From NCBI RefSeq assembly GCF_003477525.1, contig NZ_QUDO01000044.1, forward strand, positions 1 through 32,624: DNA of 32,624 bases, in the 5' to 3' direction. The stretch is from Ruminococcus sp. AF41-9. GTDB taxonomy: Bacteria > Bacillota > Clostridia > Lachnospirales > Lachnospiraceae. Made by a program: the position numbers and the translations under genes. Below, piece after piece: positions 1 to 8,345 of the stretch; the first letter of the stretch is position 1; the number at the start of each line of letters is the position of its first letter. A model generated the notes under the pieces. That model did not search any database, was not told where the DNA came from, and worked only from the letters and a program-made list of their open reading frames with translations.

Positions 1-16
1 CAATATTCTGTTGCAT
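1..16 (-). CDS. Start of a divergent gene cut by the window edge
   Basis: Only five codons are visible (M-Q-Q-N-I). The ATG is at 16 reading leftwards, and a GGGAGG ribosome binding site lies at 22-27 with a 5-base spacer, which is why I think it is a real start. The gene is divergent from the NB-ARC gene at 200. Nothing can be said about the product. Confidence 0.4.
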
Positions 17-132
17 AAGCTCCTCCCGTTATTGTTTGTTCTGAGCTTATTTTACAGAACCTGCCTGAAAACCACATTGAATAGAAATTGATTGTAAATT
101 GACACAATCACTTTAAAAATATCCGTATTTTC

Positions 133-161
133 TTGAATCGAATATATGTTCGTGTTATGAT
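133..161 (+). promoter_or_regulatory. Sigma-A type promoter of the NB-ARC gene
   Basis: A -35 box TTGAAT (133-138) and a -10 box TATGAT (156-161) are separated by exactly 17 bases. They lie about 40 bases ahead of the TTG start at 200, which has its own AAAGGGG ribosome binding site at 184-190. A second TTGACA at 100-105 has no good -10 partner. Confidence 0.6.
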
Positions 162-199
162 AGATATACTCAATCTTAACTACGAAAGGGGAATTTCTA

Positions 200-2512
200 T
201 TGAATCGATGCGATTTTTCTTCTATTAGCACTTGCTTAAAAAATCATATCAGCGAAAGTAATCAAATGAGTCAGCCTGATTTTTTATACGAATTATTTGA
301 AGATTTTATGGATGATCCGGCAAATCAGGATTTTTCAATGGATAACGGTCTGGTTTGCCGCTGGATGACTGGTCAGGCTAAAATCAGTCCTAAAATATCC
401 GCTTACTATTCCAAGCCATCCAATCAGGAAAAATTAGCCCATACCATCCACCAGAATCTTCTTCCACTGATGTCTGACTGTAATATGGCTATACAAGATA
501 TTTACACTTTATTCATTCAGGATGACAGCATCTCAGATGCGAAAAAGAAAAATCTGACTCCCTTATATAAACCAGCCAGTTCAAGACTGCTGTTTCTTGC
601 AAAACTGATTTCTTTTGGCATGGAACGCCAATTCATCAAACGTAATACCAAAAATCAGAAGCTGCTCGCCGGAGGCGCTTTATCCCCCATTGTGCTGGAT
701 TATATTATGGACAGTGAGGTTCCGAAACCATGCCGTCATTTTATCGGAAGAGATAAAGAACTAGAAGAATTATATACCATGCTTGAGGAAAACCGTCATG
801 TTTTTCTTTGCGGAATCGCCGGAATCGGAAAAAGTGAACTTGCCAAAGCCTACGCAAAGCGGTACATAAAGCAATACACCAATATCCTTTATGTAGAATA
901 TACCGGCAATCTTCATCAGGACATTACTGACATGGATTTTATTGACGATCTTCCGGAAAGCACTGAACAGGAACGATTTCAAAGACATAACCGTTTCCTG
1001 CGTTCCCTGAAATCTGATACTCTGCTTATCATAGATAATTTTAATGTCACTGCCACACAGGACAGCTTTCTGTCAGTAGTATTAAAATATCGCTGCCAGA
1101 TTTTATTTACGACCAGAAGTAATCTGAATGAATACTGTACTTTTCAATTAAAAGAAATACAGGATATAAACATTCTTTTCCAACTGACATCTGCATTTTA
1201 TTCAGAAGCAGACAAGTATCGTTCGACCGTCGAAAAAATCATAGAGACCGTACACTATCATACTTTTGCTGTAGAACTGGCTGCAAAACTTTTGGAAAAT
1301 GGAATTTCAACTCCAGGTCAGTTATTAGCAAAACTTCAGGAAGAAAGAGCATCTCTCGATAATGAAGATAAAATTAAGATAATCAAGGATGGTCAAAGCA
1401 GTAAAGCCACTTATTATAGTCATATCCATACTCTATTTTCACTATATGCTTTATCCCGAAAACAGCAGGATATCATGTGCAATTTGTGTCTTCTTCCTTA
1501 CACTGGTATTTCTGCCCGCATATTCGCCAAATGGCTGGAACTGCCTACCTTAAATGAAATTAACGACTTGATTGAAACTGGTTTTGTGCAGACAACTACA
1601 CGTCACACAATCTCCCTGCATCCTATGATTAAGGAAATTGCCCTTTCAGAGACAAAACCATCTGTAAGTAGCTGTCACATATTACTGGATTCTTTACAGA
1701 AAATATGTTTAATGCATGGAATGGAAGTAGCTTATTACAAAAAGCTATTTCAAACTATCGGAAATATCATAGAATTGATTGAAAAGGATGATATACCAAA
1801 GTATCTGCTTTTTCTGGAAAATGCATTTCCATACATGGATAACTATAACTACCACAAAGGTATGAATGGAATCATTCAGGAACTGACGGGGCTGTTAAAG
1901 ACAAAAAACATTGGAACCGACTCTGACCGGGCATTATTACTAGATTTTCAGGCAACTCTTGAAACCAAACCTGAAAAAGCAATAAAACTAGAAAAGGATG
2001 CACTTGCCCAGATAGAAACTATCACTGCTGACAATGCTCGCCTTGTTTCCAACCTTCATGCCAATCTCGGTGGACTTTACCGCATGAACGCTCATCCCGA
2101 TCTTGCAAGAGAACACATGGAAAAAAGTATCTCACTGCTTGACCAATTTAACCTGCTTCATATAAATGACAGCATACCTCAGATTGCCAATTATGCAATG
2201 TTCCTGACAAAACAGCAGGAACCCGAAAGAGGAATCTCCGAATTACAAAAATTATCCGGCATCATCAAGGAATACCATTCCGATGACTGTCTGGATTATG
2301 CCAAAGTACAGGAAACCCTTGGAACCATTTATCTGATGACTGCCAATCTTCCGCAAGCCAAAACACATTTTAAAAGAGCTTTCAAAATATATGAAAAGAT
2401 CTGGGCTGATGAACCAGAAATGATTGAAGCAAAATATCAGGAAATTCAGGAGTTATATCCACAGATTGGATTTTGCATTGGAAAAAATCTATCCGGTCTT
2501 TTAACAAAATAA
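200..2512 (+). CDS. NB-ARC/STAND ATPase with C-terminal TPR-like repeats
   Basis: This 770-residue protein is probably a signal-transducing STAND ATPase. The first 170 residues are unassigned. The nucleotide-binding module begins at FIGRDKELEEL (181-191), followed by a P-loop GIAGIGKS (205-212) and a Walker B strand TLLIID (274-279). A helical winged-helix-like region follows, and about residues 580-750 look like tetratricopeptide helices (runs such as LHANLGGLYRMNAHPDLA). The start is TTG at 200, 9 bases after AAAGGGG; the next in-frame ATG (266) has no comparable site. It is monocistronic, with its own promoter and a strong downstream hairpin. Such proteins serve as bacterial NLR-like defence sensors or as transcriptional regulators. 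No effector domain is recognisable, so its role is open. Confidence 0.8.
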   Translation: MNRCDFSSISTCLKNHISESNQMSQPDFLYELFEDFMDDPANQDFSMDNGLVCRWMTGQAKISPKISAYYSKPSNQEKLAHTIHQNLLPLMSDCNMAIQDIYTLFIQDDSISDAKKKNLTPLYKPASSRLLFLAKLISFGMERQFIKRNTKNQKLLAGGALSPIVLDYIMDSEVPKPCRHFIGRDKELEELYTMLEENRHVFLCGIAGIGKSELAKAYAKRYIKQYTNILYVEYTGNLHQDITDMDFIDDLPESTEQERFQRHNRFLRSLKSDTLLIIDNFNVTATQDSFLSVVLKYRCQILFTTRSNLNEYCTFQLKEIQDINILFQLTSAFYSEADKYRSTVEKIIETVHYHTFAVELAAKLLENGISTPGQLLAKLQEERASLDNEDKIKIIKDGQSSKATYYSHIHTLFSLYALSRKQQDIMCNLCLLPYTGISARIFAKWLELPTLNEINDLIETGFVQTTTRHTISLHPMIKEIALSETKPSVSSCHILLDSLQKICLMHGMEVAYYKKLFQTIGNIIELIEKDDIPKYLLFLENAFPYMDNYNYHKGMNGIIQELTGLLKTKNIGTDSDRALLLDFQATLETKPEKAIKLEKDALAQIETITADNARLVSNLHANLGGLYRMNAHPDLAREHMEKSISLLDQFNLLHINDSIPQIANYAMFLTKQQEPERGISELQKLSGIIKEYHSDDCLDYAKVQETLGTIYLMTANLPQAKTHFKRAFKIYEKIWADEPEMIEAKYQEIQELYPQIGFCIGKNLSGLLTK

Positions 2513-2517
2513 GCATA

Positions 2518-2548
2518 ATTTACGGCGGGCAACTTGCCCGCCGTAAAT
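2518..2548. terminator. Bidirectional terminator between convergent genes
   Basis: A perfect inverted repeat (arms ATTTACGGCGGGCAA and its complement around a single C) lies 5 bases after the NB-ARC stop codon and about 70 bases before the end of the convergent ABC permease. T-rich sequence follows on the plus strand. Confidence 0.75.
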
Positions 2549-2620
2549 CTTTAAATTATGCTTTGATTTTTCCAGAAAATATTTTACTTACTTTGTTTTT
2601 TATGAGTATGAATACAATTT

Positions 2621-3810
2621 TTACTTATTTCCGTATCTGCGAAAACTCTTATAAATAAAAGGCAGTAAGGCTATTGCCATCACTGTATACATTACCATTA
2701 CAAGCGGAATTTGTCGAAATACACAATTCCCAATCTGATAAATAAGTGGGACTTTTACACTTGCCTGTACATTTGTCAAAATTGTTGGTATCAAATTGAA
2801 AAGCGTTGTATACCCAGAAAGTGCCCGTCCTATAAATGGCAATAAGCAATATAAAAAAAACGGAATGCAAACAGCGACACTAATTGTATGCATTTTAGCC
2901 GCTACTAACATAGACACTACAGCCGCCAGCATACTGGCTATAAATCCACATACAACTGTCAACAAATAGTATTGTCCATATGACATAATGTAAATACTAT
3001 ACGCCTGATACATTTGATAAGGTGTATTCATACCACTGGTTCCCATAATTCCAAAACAAATCACACTAAGTAATATAATTCCCATACAATAAATCATAAC
3101 TGTCGTAGCTATTCCTGCCAGTATTTTTGTTTTAACAGCTTTTGTACGTCCATACTTTGTAGAGAAAAATACTGCATCTGCTTTTGTCTGAAAATCATCT
3201 GCAAATATTCCAGCACAAATAAAACCAACTATGATTGCCAGAATAATAGAATACGTTTCTACATACATAATCATAGTATCCCATGAACTATAAGATTCGT
3301 ATTCTACTGGTAATTTTATTTCATTATATTTCTTTTCCAAGTATTTTTTCTGTACAGAAGTCTTTCCATATTCTTCTGCCATCTTTTCCATATTTTTATG
3401 ATAAGTGTCATAGAACTCTTGTATATTTTCTTCTGTAATTTGATTTAGAACACTTTCATCATATTCTGCATCCGGTGTTAATACCGATATTATAAACCCC
3501 CTAATATCATCTATCGGTTGTAATGTCGTTCCGTAAATCGCATTTTCTTCTGAGGATTGTGTCATCGCATTTTTATTTTGTTCTATAACTTTTCCAAGTT
3601 CATCTTCTGTCAATGTACCTTTCCATGCTCGTCTGTTATCTGTAAGTTTTCTTGTTGCCATAATTCCAGTACTAGCATTTCCATTCTCATCCACATAGCG
3701 ATTACTTGTAACTGCAAATCCGCTAAAAATGACAGCAAGTATCAATGCCAATCCGATTGCAAATACATTAATTTTCTTTGAAAAAATTCGTTTTATTCTA
3801 ATTTAAGCAT
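2621..3810 (-). CDS. ABC-2 type transporter permease, frameshifted near its start
   Basis: This is the membrane subunit of the ABC transporter whose ATPase is encoded just upstream. The open frame runs from a poor TTG at 3751 (376 residues). It has an N-terminal membrane anchor, an extracytoplasmic region of about 140 residues, and about five further membrane segments in the C-terminal half, as in lantibiotic/ABC-2 exporters. The true start is very probably the ATG at 3808-3810, 9 bases after GGAGG (3820-3824). That ATG reads MLKLE and then hits TAA at 3793-3795. Restoring one base in the T/A run there gives MLKLELKRIFSKKINVF joined in frame to the rest. The frame is therefore broken by one missing base. 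If the break is real, the transporter is probably dead or poorly expressed. Confidence 0.8.
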
Positions 3811-3900
3811 CTTGTTTTTCCTCCGATTTTTCTCCAAAATAAAATAGAAATGCATCTTCCAGATTTTTTTCTACAGCCACAGCATCTTCTGTTGGCTTTT

Positions 3901-4686
3901 CTATTGAAATAATTCTAGCTCTGCTCCGGTTTTTGTTGTTTTTATATTTCCAACCAAATATTCACTCATATATTTGTCTATCATACTTCTCGAAACATTA
4001 CATTGCCATACCTTTTCTTTCATAGAAGATACTAATTCTTCCGCGGTATCTGCATAAAAAAGTTCTCCATCTTTCATTAACATAATATTATTCGCAATGT
4101 ACTCAATATCCGATACAATATGTGTAGACAAGAGCACCAAACGTTCTTCCGACAATTCACTAATTAAATTACGAAAACGTATTCTTTCATTCGGGTCTAA
4201 TCCAGCGGTAGGTTCGTCCAGGACAAGAATTTGCGGATCGTTTAACATCGCCTGTGCTATTCCTACACGTCTAACCATTCCTCCAGACAAATTCTTCATT
4301 TTTCTTTTACTGAATTTTTCCATTCCTACTTGATTTAATAATTGCTTCACTTTTTTTCTGGCAAACGGTATTTTTAACCCTTTTATAGAAGAAATGTACA
4401 TCATGTAATCATATACGGTCAAATCTGGATAATATCCAAAATCCTGTGGTAAATATCCCAGAACTTCTCGGTATTCACCTCCTAGTTTCCATATATCTTT
4501 ACCATTCCATAATATTTGTCCTTCTGATGGTTGAACAATCGTACAAAGCATACGCATTAATGTGGTCTTTCCTGCTCCATTTACTCCAAGCAGTCCATAA
4601 ATTCCTTTTTCCATAACACAATTCACTTTATTAACAGCATTTACTTCTCCGTATTGTTTTGTTACATTTTTAAATTCTAATTTCAT
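3901..4686 (-). CDS. ABC transporter ATP-binding protein (3' end frameshifted)
   Basis: This is the ATPase subunit of an ABC-2 exporter. Counting from the start used here: Walker A GVNGAGKTT at 34-42, Q-loop YLPQDFG at 78-84, signature LSGGM at 133-137, Walker B ILVLDEP at 153-159, and switch H in STH at 187-189. The ATG at 4686 is chosen because GGAGG lies 9 bases upstream and the family N-terminus (MKLEFKNVTKQYG) begins there; the frame is open further upstream but without a start signal. The frame ends at 3901, but a single extra T near 3908-3914 would extend it through a tail containing EDAFLFYFGEK to a TAA at 3803-3805. That end overlaps the permease ATG by 8 bases, the usual coupled arrangement. 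This is a likely one-base deletion. Confidence 0.88.
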   Translation of the reverse strand: MKLEFKNVTKQYGEVNAVNKVNCVMEKGIYGLLGVNGAGKTTLMRMLCTIVQPSEGQILWNGKDIWKLGGEYREVLGYLPQDFGYYPDLTVYDYMMYISSIKGLKIPFARKKVKQLLNQVGMEKFSKRKMKNLSGGMVRRVGIAQAMLNDPQILVLDEPTAGLDPNERIRFRNLISELSEERLVLLSTHIVSDIEYIANNIMLMKDGELFYADTAEELVSSMKEKVWQCNVSRSMIDKYMSEYLVGNIKTTKTGAELELFQ

Positions 4687-5056
4687 ACGTGTAATCCTCC
4701 AAAATTTTTTCATCAAATAGCAATGACTTCTGAACACAAAAAATAAAATATACAAAAGTCAATATCAGCATAACCACCCATACCGGAGTTACAATTTTCT
4801 GATAAATAACATCATTTGCAACAATCATCATCCATAAACCAACCCATACCAGACAAGAAAGCACTGCTATATATTCTGATTTTTCCCATCTGCTGTACAA
4901 TACACGAAAACATATACAACATGAAACATTTACCGGAAGCAAAAAATTAACCACCAAATCACTTAACGAGAGTATTGTTGTTTGATATGTAATTGCCAAA
5001 AACACCATAACGATCACCAGATCCACTACTCCAAACATTAACATTCTGCTGTACAA
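4670..5056 (-). CDS. C-terminal part of a split membrane protein
   Basis: The frame encodes about 120 residues with roughly four hydrophobic segments and a charged cytoplasmic tail. It overlaps the ABC ATPase start by 17 bases, suggesting translational coupling. It has no ribosome binding site of its own. It overlaps the frame ending at 5038, and the two join into one protein (TLRQI then LYSRMLMFGVVDLV) if one T is restored in the ATTTG run near 5056. I read it as the second half of one polytopic membrane protein of about 260 residues. Function unknown; the sigma-factor neighbourhood makes a sensor or anti-sigma role possible. Confidence 0.6.
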   Translation of the reverse strand: MYSRMLMFGVVDLVIVMVFLAITYQTTILSLSDLVVNFLLPVNVSCCICFRVLYSRWEKSEYIAVLSCLVWVGLWMMIVANDVIYQKIVTPVWVVMLILTFVYFIFCVQKSLLFDEKILEDYTYEIRI

Positions 5057-5448
5057 ATCTGACGCAGTGTGTAATAAGACGCCTGCTCAATCTCAATCGC
5101 ACCATTTCTTCTGTTTTTCCAAATTTCCGGGATAATCAGAACCACAAATATTGTGGCAGATATTCCCATAATCCTCATCATATCTTTTATGTCTGACGTA
5201 TAATTACTCAACCATATCCATAGACACATAAGAACACAACCTTGTAAAATCCACCATCTTTTTTTTATGAATTTTGTCTGCTCATACAAAAATTCAAAAT
5301 AAGATGTTCTATGCGATTGTTTCGATAAAACCGACTCTGACAAAATATTCTGACATGCTTTTACTGTTTTGTTCTCTGCTTCAGCCCTTACATACTTTTC
5401 TTCAATCTCCTCTTTATATTCCTTTATTTGTTGCTTATAATTCTTCAT
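5038..5448 (-). CDS. N-terminal part of a split membrane protein, possible anti-sigma partner
   Basis: A 136-residue frame begins with a lysine/glutamate-rich cytoplasmic region of about 70 residues. Two hydrophobic segments follow (about 80-95 and 105-122). Its ATG at 5448 lies inside the last codons of the ECF sigma gene (stop at 5435), so the two are translationally coupled. Membrane proteins with this overlap often bind the sigma factor, but no known anti-sigma domain is recognisable. It stops at 5038 because of an apparent one-base deletion; the rest of the protein continues in another frame at 4670-5056. Confidence 0.6.
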   Translation of the reverse strand: MKNYKQQIKEYKEEIEEKYVRAEAENKTVKACQNILSESVLSKQSHRTSYFEFLYEQTKFIKKRWWILQGCVLMCLWIWLSNYTSDIKDMMRIMGISATIFVVLIIPEIWKNRRNGAIEIEQASYYTLRQICTAEC

Positions 5449-5974
5449 CTTTTTTCACCTCCAACTCTTTCATTAAAAGTTCTTTTGCTCTTCCGATTCG
5501 ATATTTTACAAGAGAAAGTTTGATATGAAGTAATTCTGCAATTTCTCTTTGCTTCAATTCCTGAAAAAAATATAAAACTGCCGTTTCTCTAATTTCTTCC
5601 GGTAACTTTCTCACTGCCTGTTCAATAGTTAATCGGACTCCTAGCTCTTCTACATGATTTTTACTACAGTCCTCTGATTTTAGCAGTTCCTCTGATGGAA
5701 TATCTTTTTTCTTTTTGTAATAATTTTTAACGGTATTTCCGGCAATTGTATAAAGATAATTCTTAACTTTTCCATATTCTTTATATCTATATAAATTGGA
5801 AAAGAAACGTGTAAACACTTCTTGTGTCAAATCCTCTGCCTCATAGGGATCATTGATATGTAGCAAACAATATTGATATATACTTGAGTAATATTTTTTG
5901 ACCAGTTTTTCACACGCATCTTCATCTCCTGCTCTTGCTAGATGTACTAACAAAGAATCAGTTTTGTATTCCAT
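5435..5974 (-). CDS. ECF-type RNA polymerase sigma factor
   Basis: This sigma-70 family factor of about 179 residues has only the two domains of the ECF class. Region 2 includes DPYEAEDLTQEVFTRFF (about 43-59) and a basic stretch around YLYTIAGNTVKNYYKKKK. Region 4 is a helix-turn-helix (REIAELLHIKLSLVKYRIGRAKELL, about 142-166). The ATG at 5974 is chosen, with GAGGGAG upstream at a slightly long spacing; TTG at 5980 is the alternative. It overlaps the downstream membrane protein gene, and a promoter-like motif shared with vanY lies upstream. It probably directs transcription of its own operon and of vanY in response to envelope stress or an antimicrobial. Confidence 0.85.
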   Translation of the reverse strand: MEYKTDSLLVHLARAGDEDACEKLVKKYYSSIYQYCLLHINDPYEAEDLTQEVFTRFFSNLYRYKEYGKVKNYLYTIAGNTVKNYYKKKKDIPSEELLKSEDCSKNHVEELGVRLTIEQAVRKLPEEIRETAVLYFFQELKQREIAELLHIKLSLVKYRIGRAKELLMKELEVKKDEEL

Positions 5975-6008
5975 TCGCAAATTTGCTCCCTCTGTTTTCT
6001 AAATAATA

Positions 6009-6035
6009 TAACAATCCTACTATAAAAAAAGTTAG
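6009..6035 (-). promoter_or_regulatory. Putative ECF-sigma promoter of the sigma operon
   Basis: On the minus strand CTAACT (6035-6030) and TTGTTA (6014-6009) are separated by 15 bases. The same two boxes with the same spacing occur ahead of vanY (6852-6826). An AAC core in the -35 element is typical of ECF promoters. A short inverted repeat (AATCCTA/TAGGATT) surrounds the spacer here. Confidence 0.4.
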
Positions 6036-6050
6036 GATTTTCTTTTGTTT

Positions 6051-6776
6051 TTATTTATATTTTTCTAAATATTCTTCCAAACATAAATTTTCTTCTTTCA
6101 TTATTTTAGCGACAGTCGTTCCAACATAACGGTAATGCCATGGTTCATTACTAATTCCTGTTATATCCGTTTTATCTTCCGGGTAACGTTTTACAAACCC
6201 ATATTTATATGCATTTTCGTCTAACCATTGATATACTTTTTCAGAAGAACATTTGTCGGTATCCGCATTAATATCAACACTCAGTCCTAATTGGTGTTCG
6301 CTTGTATCGGGAATTGCAACATATTTCTCGGCTCTTTTTTTTGCTTCTTTCGCAGAATATCCTTGTTTTTCATATTCATTGATTTTCTCGTCCATAATTT
6401 TTTGTTGTTCTTCTGTTGTTCGATATCCTTCTCTAACAAACAGTGCCAGCCCCTCAGCTCTTGCATCATTAAACATTTGTTGTAATTCTGGATAAATCCG
6501 TGAATCTACTTTTTTACCATTCGATAATTCTGTCAATTCTACTTGATAATTATTTGGAATATAATGATTTCGATCGACCAAAATAAGATTCCATTCACCC
6601 GAAGTGTCTGCAAAGGACTTTTCTGACTGCAAAATTTTCGGTAATGTTAATTCTCCAACCTGCACATCGATTTTTATTGTTCTCCACATTACAACGGTTA
6701 TTATGATAGTCATTAAAAGAATGAATACTCGTAAAATATTCTTTCTTCTACGATTGCTGTATCTTCTTTTGTTCAT
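6051..6776 (-). CDS. VanY-like D,D-carboxypeptidase (peptidase M15B), membrane anchored
   Basis: It is predicted to remove the terminal D-alanine from peptidoglycan stem peptides outside the cell. A basic N-terminus (1-17) is followed by one membrane segment (about 18-31) and an extracytoplasmic M15B domain. Zinc ligands and catalytic residues are visible: SEHQLGLSVDI (H161, D168) and EPWHYRYVG (E211, H214). The ATG at 6776 follows GGGAG by about 5 bases; the in-frame GTG at 6788 lies in that site and is rejected. Length (241) is normal for the family. It precedes the ECF sigma gene by about 75 bases, and each has a copy of the same promoter motif. No vanH/A/X genes are nearby, so a role in glycopeptide resistance is not implied. 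Confidence 0.88.
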   Translation of the reverse strand: MNKRRYSNRRRKNILRVFILLMTIIITVVMWRTIKIDVQVGELTLPKILQSEKSFADTSGEWNLILVDRNHYIPNNYQVELTELSNGKKVDSRIYPELQQMFNDARAEGLALFVREGYRTTEEQQKIMDEKINEYEKQGYSAKEAKKRAEKYVAIPDTSEHQLGLSVDINADTDKCSSEKVYQWLDENAYKYGFVKRYPEDKTDITGISNEPWHYRYVGTTVAKIMKEENLCLEEYLEKYK

Positions 6777-6825
6777 TTTCTCTCCCACACTTTCATTATC
6801 AAAATATTTCTACTTTTAATATAAT

Positions 6826-6852
6826 TAACAACCAAAACGACAAAAGAGTTAG
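6826..6852 (-). promoter_or_regulatory. Putative ECF-sigma promoter of vanY
   Basis: CTAACT (6852-6847) and TTGTTA (6831-6826) stand 15 bases apart on the minus strand. This matches the box upstream of the sigma gene in sequence and spacing, and lies about 50 bases before the vanY start. Confidence 0.4.
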
Positions 6853-6951
6853 TATCTAAACTTATTTATCAATAAAAAGTTTATTTTTTCTCAATTCCAG
6901 CTCAATTTCCCCTCAATGCCTTTTTCCTCCGATTTTCGTATGCTTATCCCA

Positions 6952-6985
6952 CAGCAGAGCAGTACCACACCGGTACGACCTGCTG
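6952..6985. repeat. Imperfect 34-base palindrome before parM (operator or centromere candidate)
   Basis: Outer arms CAGCAG (6952-6957) and CTGCTG (6980-6985) enclose inner arms GTACC (6962-6966) and GGTAC (6972-6976). It ends 32 bases before the parM ATG. In ParM/ParR systems the ParR binding region that is both operator and centromere sits upstream of parM, so this is a reasonable candidate. I see no tandem iterons. Confidence 0.4.
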
Positions 6986-7017
6986 AATCAATCAATACGA
7001 AAACGGAGGTATTTTTT

Positions 7018-7935
7018 ATGCGAGAACTCAGAAACACAAAAATCATTGCTGTAGATCATGGCTACGGCAATATGAAAACAGCAAACACCGTCACCCCAAC
7101 CGGTATCAAAGCCTATGAAACTGAACCGATCTTCACCGGGAATATTCTGGAATACAACGGCATTTACTACCGGATCGGCGAAGGACACAAAGAATTTATC
7201 CCGGATAAAGCTATGGACGAAGAATATTATCTTCTGACACTAATGGCTATTGCAAGGGAACTGAATTTCTTTTCCATCCGTGAAGCAGATGTTCATCTGG
7301 CTGCCGGACTTCCTCTCACATGGATCAGAAATCAAAGAGAAGCTTTTCGTTCCTATCTGCTCCAGAATCCAGAAGTCCATTACCTTTTTAACGGCAAAGA
7401 GTATCATCTCCGCTTTGTGGGATGCAGCCTTTACCCACAGGGGTATCCGGCTATCGTAAACCAACTAGGAAATTTCAAGGGAACCAATCTCCTTGCAGAT
7501 ATCGGAAACGGAACCATGAACATTCTGTATGTCAACAATAAGAAAGCGCAGGAGAGCCGATGCTGGACAGAAAAACTTGGTGTAAACCAGTGCATGATTG
7601 CCGCAAAGAACGCTGTTCTGGACAAATTCGGAGTGAAAATTGAAGAATCCACAGTAGAACAGATTCTGCGGTTTAGAACAGCTGACATTTCAGCACCATA
7701 TCTGGATTGTATCAGTTCTATTGCCAGACAGTATGTGGCAGAACTTTTTTCCACGCTCCGCAAATATGAATACAATCCTGACCTGATGCGCCTGTATGTG
7801 GTTGGCGGCGGTGGATGCCTGATCCGTAACTTCGGAACGTATGACAAATCACGAGTCACAATCATTGATGACATCTGCGCCACTGCCAAAGGTTACGAAT
7901 CTCTGGCTTATATGAGCCTGAAAAGGAGGGGATAA
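7018..7935 (+). CDS. parM: ParM/StbA-like actin-family segregation ATPase
   Basis: This actin-like ATPase (305 residues) polymerises to move plasmid or element copies apart. It shows the actin-fold phosphate loops: VDHGYGNMKTA (12-22), LADIGNGTMNILYV (about 161-174), and a C-terminal adenosine loop VVGGGGCLIRNF (about 261-272). The start is the ATG at 7018, 7 bases after GGAGG; the frame is open upstream to 6916 but without a start signal. The ParR-like gene follows 3 bases after the stop. ParM-type genes are common in Tn1549-like integrative elements, where they help keep the excised circle. Confidence 0.82.
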   Translation: MRELRNTKIIAVDHGYGNMKTANTVTPTGIKAYETEPIFTGNILEYNGIYYRIGEGHKEFIPDKAMDEEYYLLTLMAIARELNFFSIREADVHLAAGLPLTWIRNQREAFRSYLLQNPEVHYLFNGKEYHLRFVGCSLYPQGYPAIVNQLGNFKGTNLLADIGNGTMNILYVNNKKAQESRCWTEKLGVNQCMIAAKNAVLDKFGVKIEESTVEQILRFRTADISAPYLDCISSIARQYVAELFSTLRKYEYNPDLMRLYVVGGGGCLIRNFGTYDKSRVTIIDDICATAKGYESLAYMSLKRRG

Positions 7936-7938
7936 ACT

Positions 7939-8298
7939 ATGCAGAACAATATCCGCAACACAAACCTGCGCTTTAATCTGGACAAAGAACAGCAGCGGAG
8001 AGCCTGGGAATATTTACAGACGATGGACAGGCAGGATTTTAAATCTTACAGTCAGGTAATCTCTCTTGCACTGGTAGATTATTTTGACCGCTACTATCGC
8101 ACACAGGCTGATCCTTATCTGGAAACAAGAGAACGGGAAGAACTTTTTGTGAAACAGATTGTAGATGCAGTGGAAAACAGTCTGAAACAGGCATTGCCAC
8201 TTTTTCTTTCTGGACTGACTGCAGGCATGGTGCAAAGGGAGCCCCAAATCAGGCGTCCTTTCCAGCACCTGAAAATTCACAGCCAGATAGTGATGTAG
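7939..8298 (+). CDS. ParR-like ribbon-helix-helix protein, C-terminus frameshifted
   Basis: A 119-residue protein begins with NTNLRFNLDKEQQRRAW and a helical SYSQVISLALVDYFDRYY segment, resembling the ribbon-helix-helix DNA-binding part of ParR. It follows parM by 3 bases in one operon, so it probably couples ParM filaments to the centromere. The end is odd. After residue 98 the frame reads an unlikely basic tail. Adding one A to the CAAAGGG run near 8232-8238 restores an acidic tail ending DSDVDWDFLGE and a stop at 8319-8321, immediately before the next gene's ribosome binding site. I take 7939-8321 as the intended gene. Confidence 0.65.
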   Translation: MQNNIRNTNLRFNLDKEQQRRAWEYLQTMDRQDFKSYSQVISLALVDYFDRYYRTQADPYLETREREELFVKQIVDAVENSLKQALPLFLSGLTAGMVQREPQIRRPFQHLKIHSQIVM

Positions 8299-8345
8299 AC
8301 TGGGATTTTCTTGGAGAATAAACCCTTTTGATTGGAGGTGAACAC

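Noticed and set aside
5038..5056. Programmed ribosomal frameshift joining the two halves of the membrane protein
   Set aside because: No slippery heptamer with a downstream pseudoknot is visible, and the same one-base loss occurs in several unrelated genes of the window.
6051..6776. Part of a vancomycin resistance cluster
   Set aside because: Only a VanY-like carboxypeptidase is present. No vanS/R, ligase, dehydrogenase or vanX-type genes are in the window.
7431..7889. Long minus-strand ORF inside parM
   Set aside because: It is a shadow of the parM frame, with no start signal and an unlikely composition.
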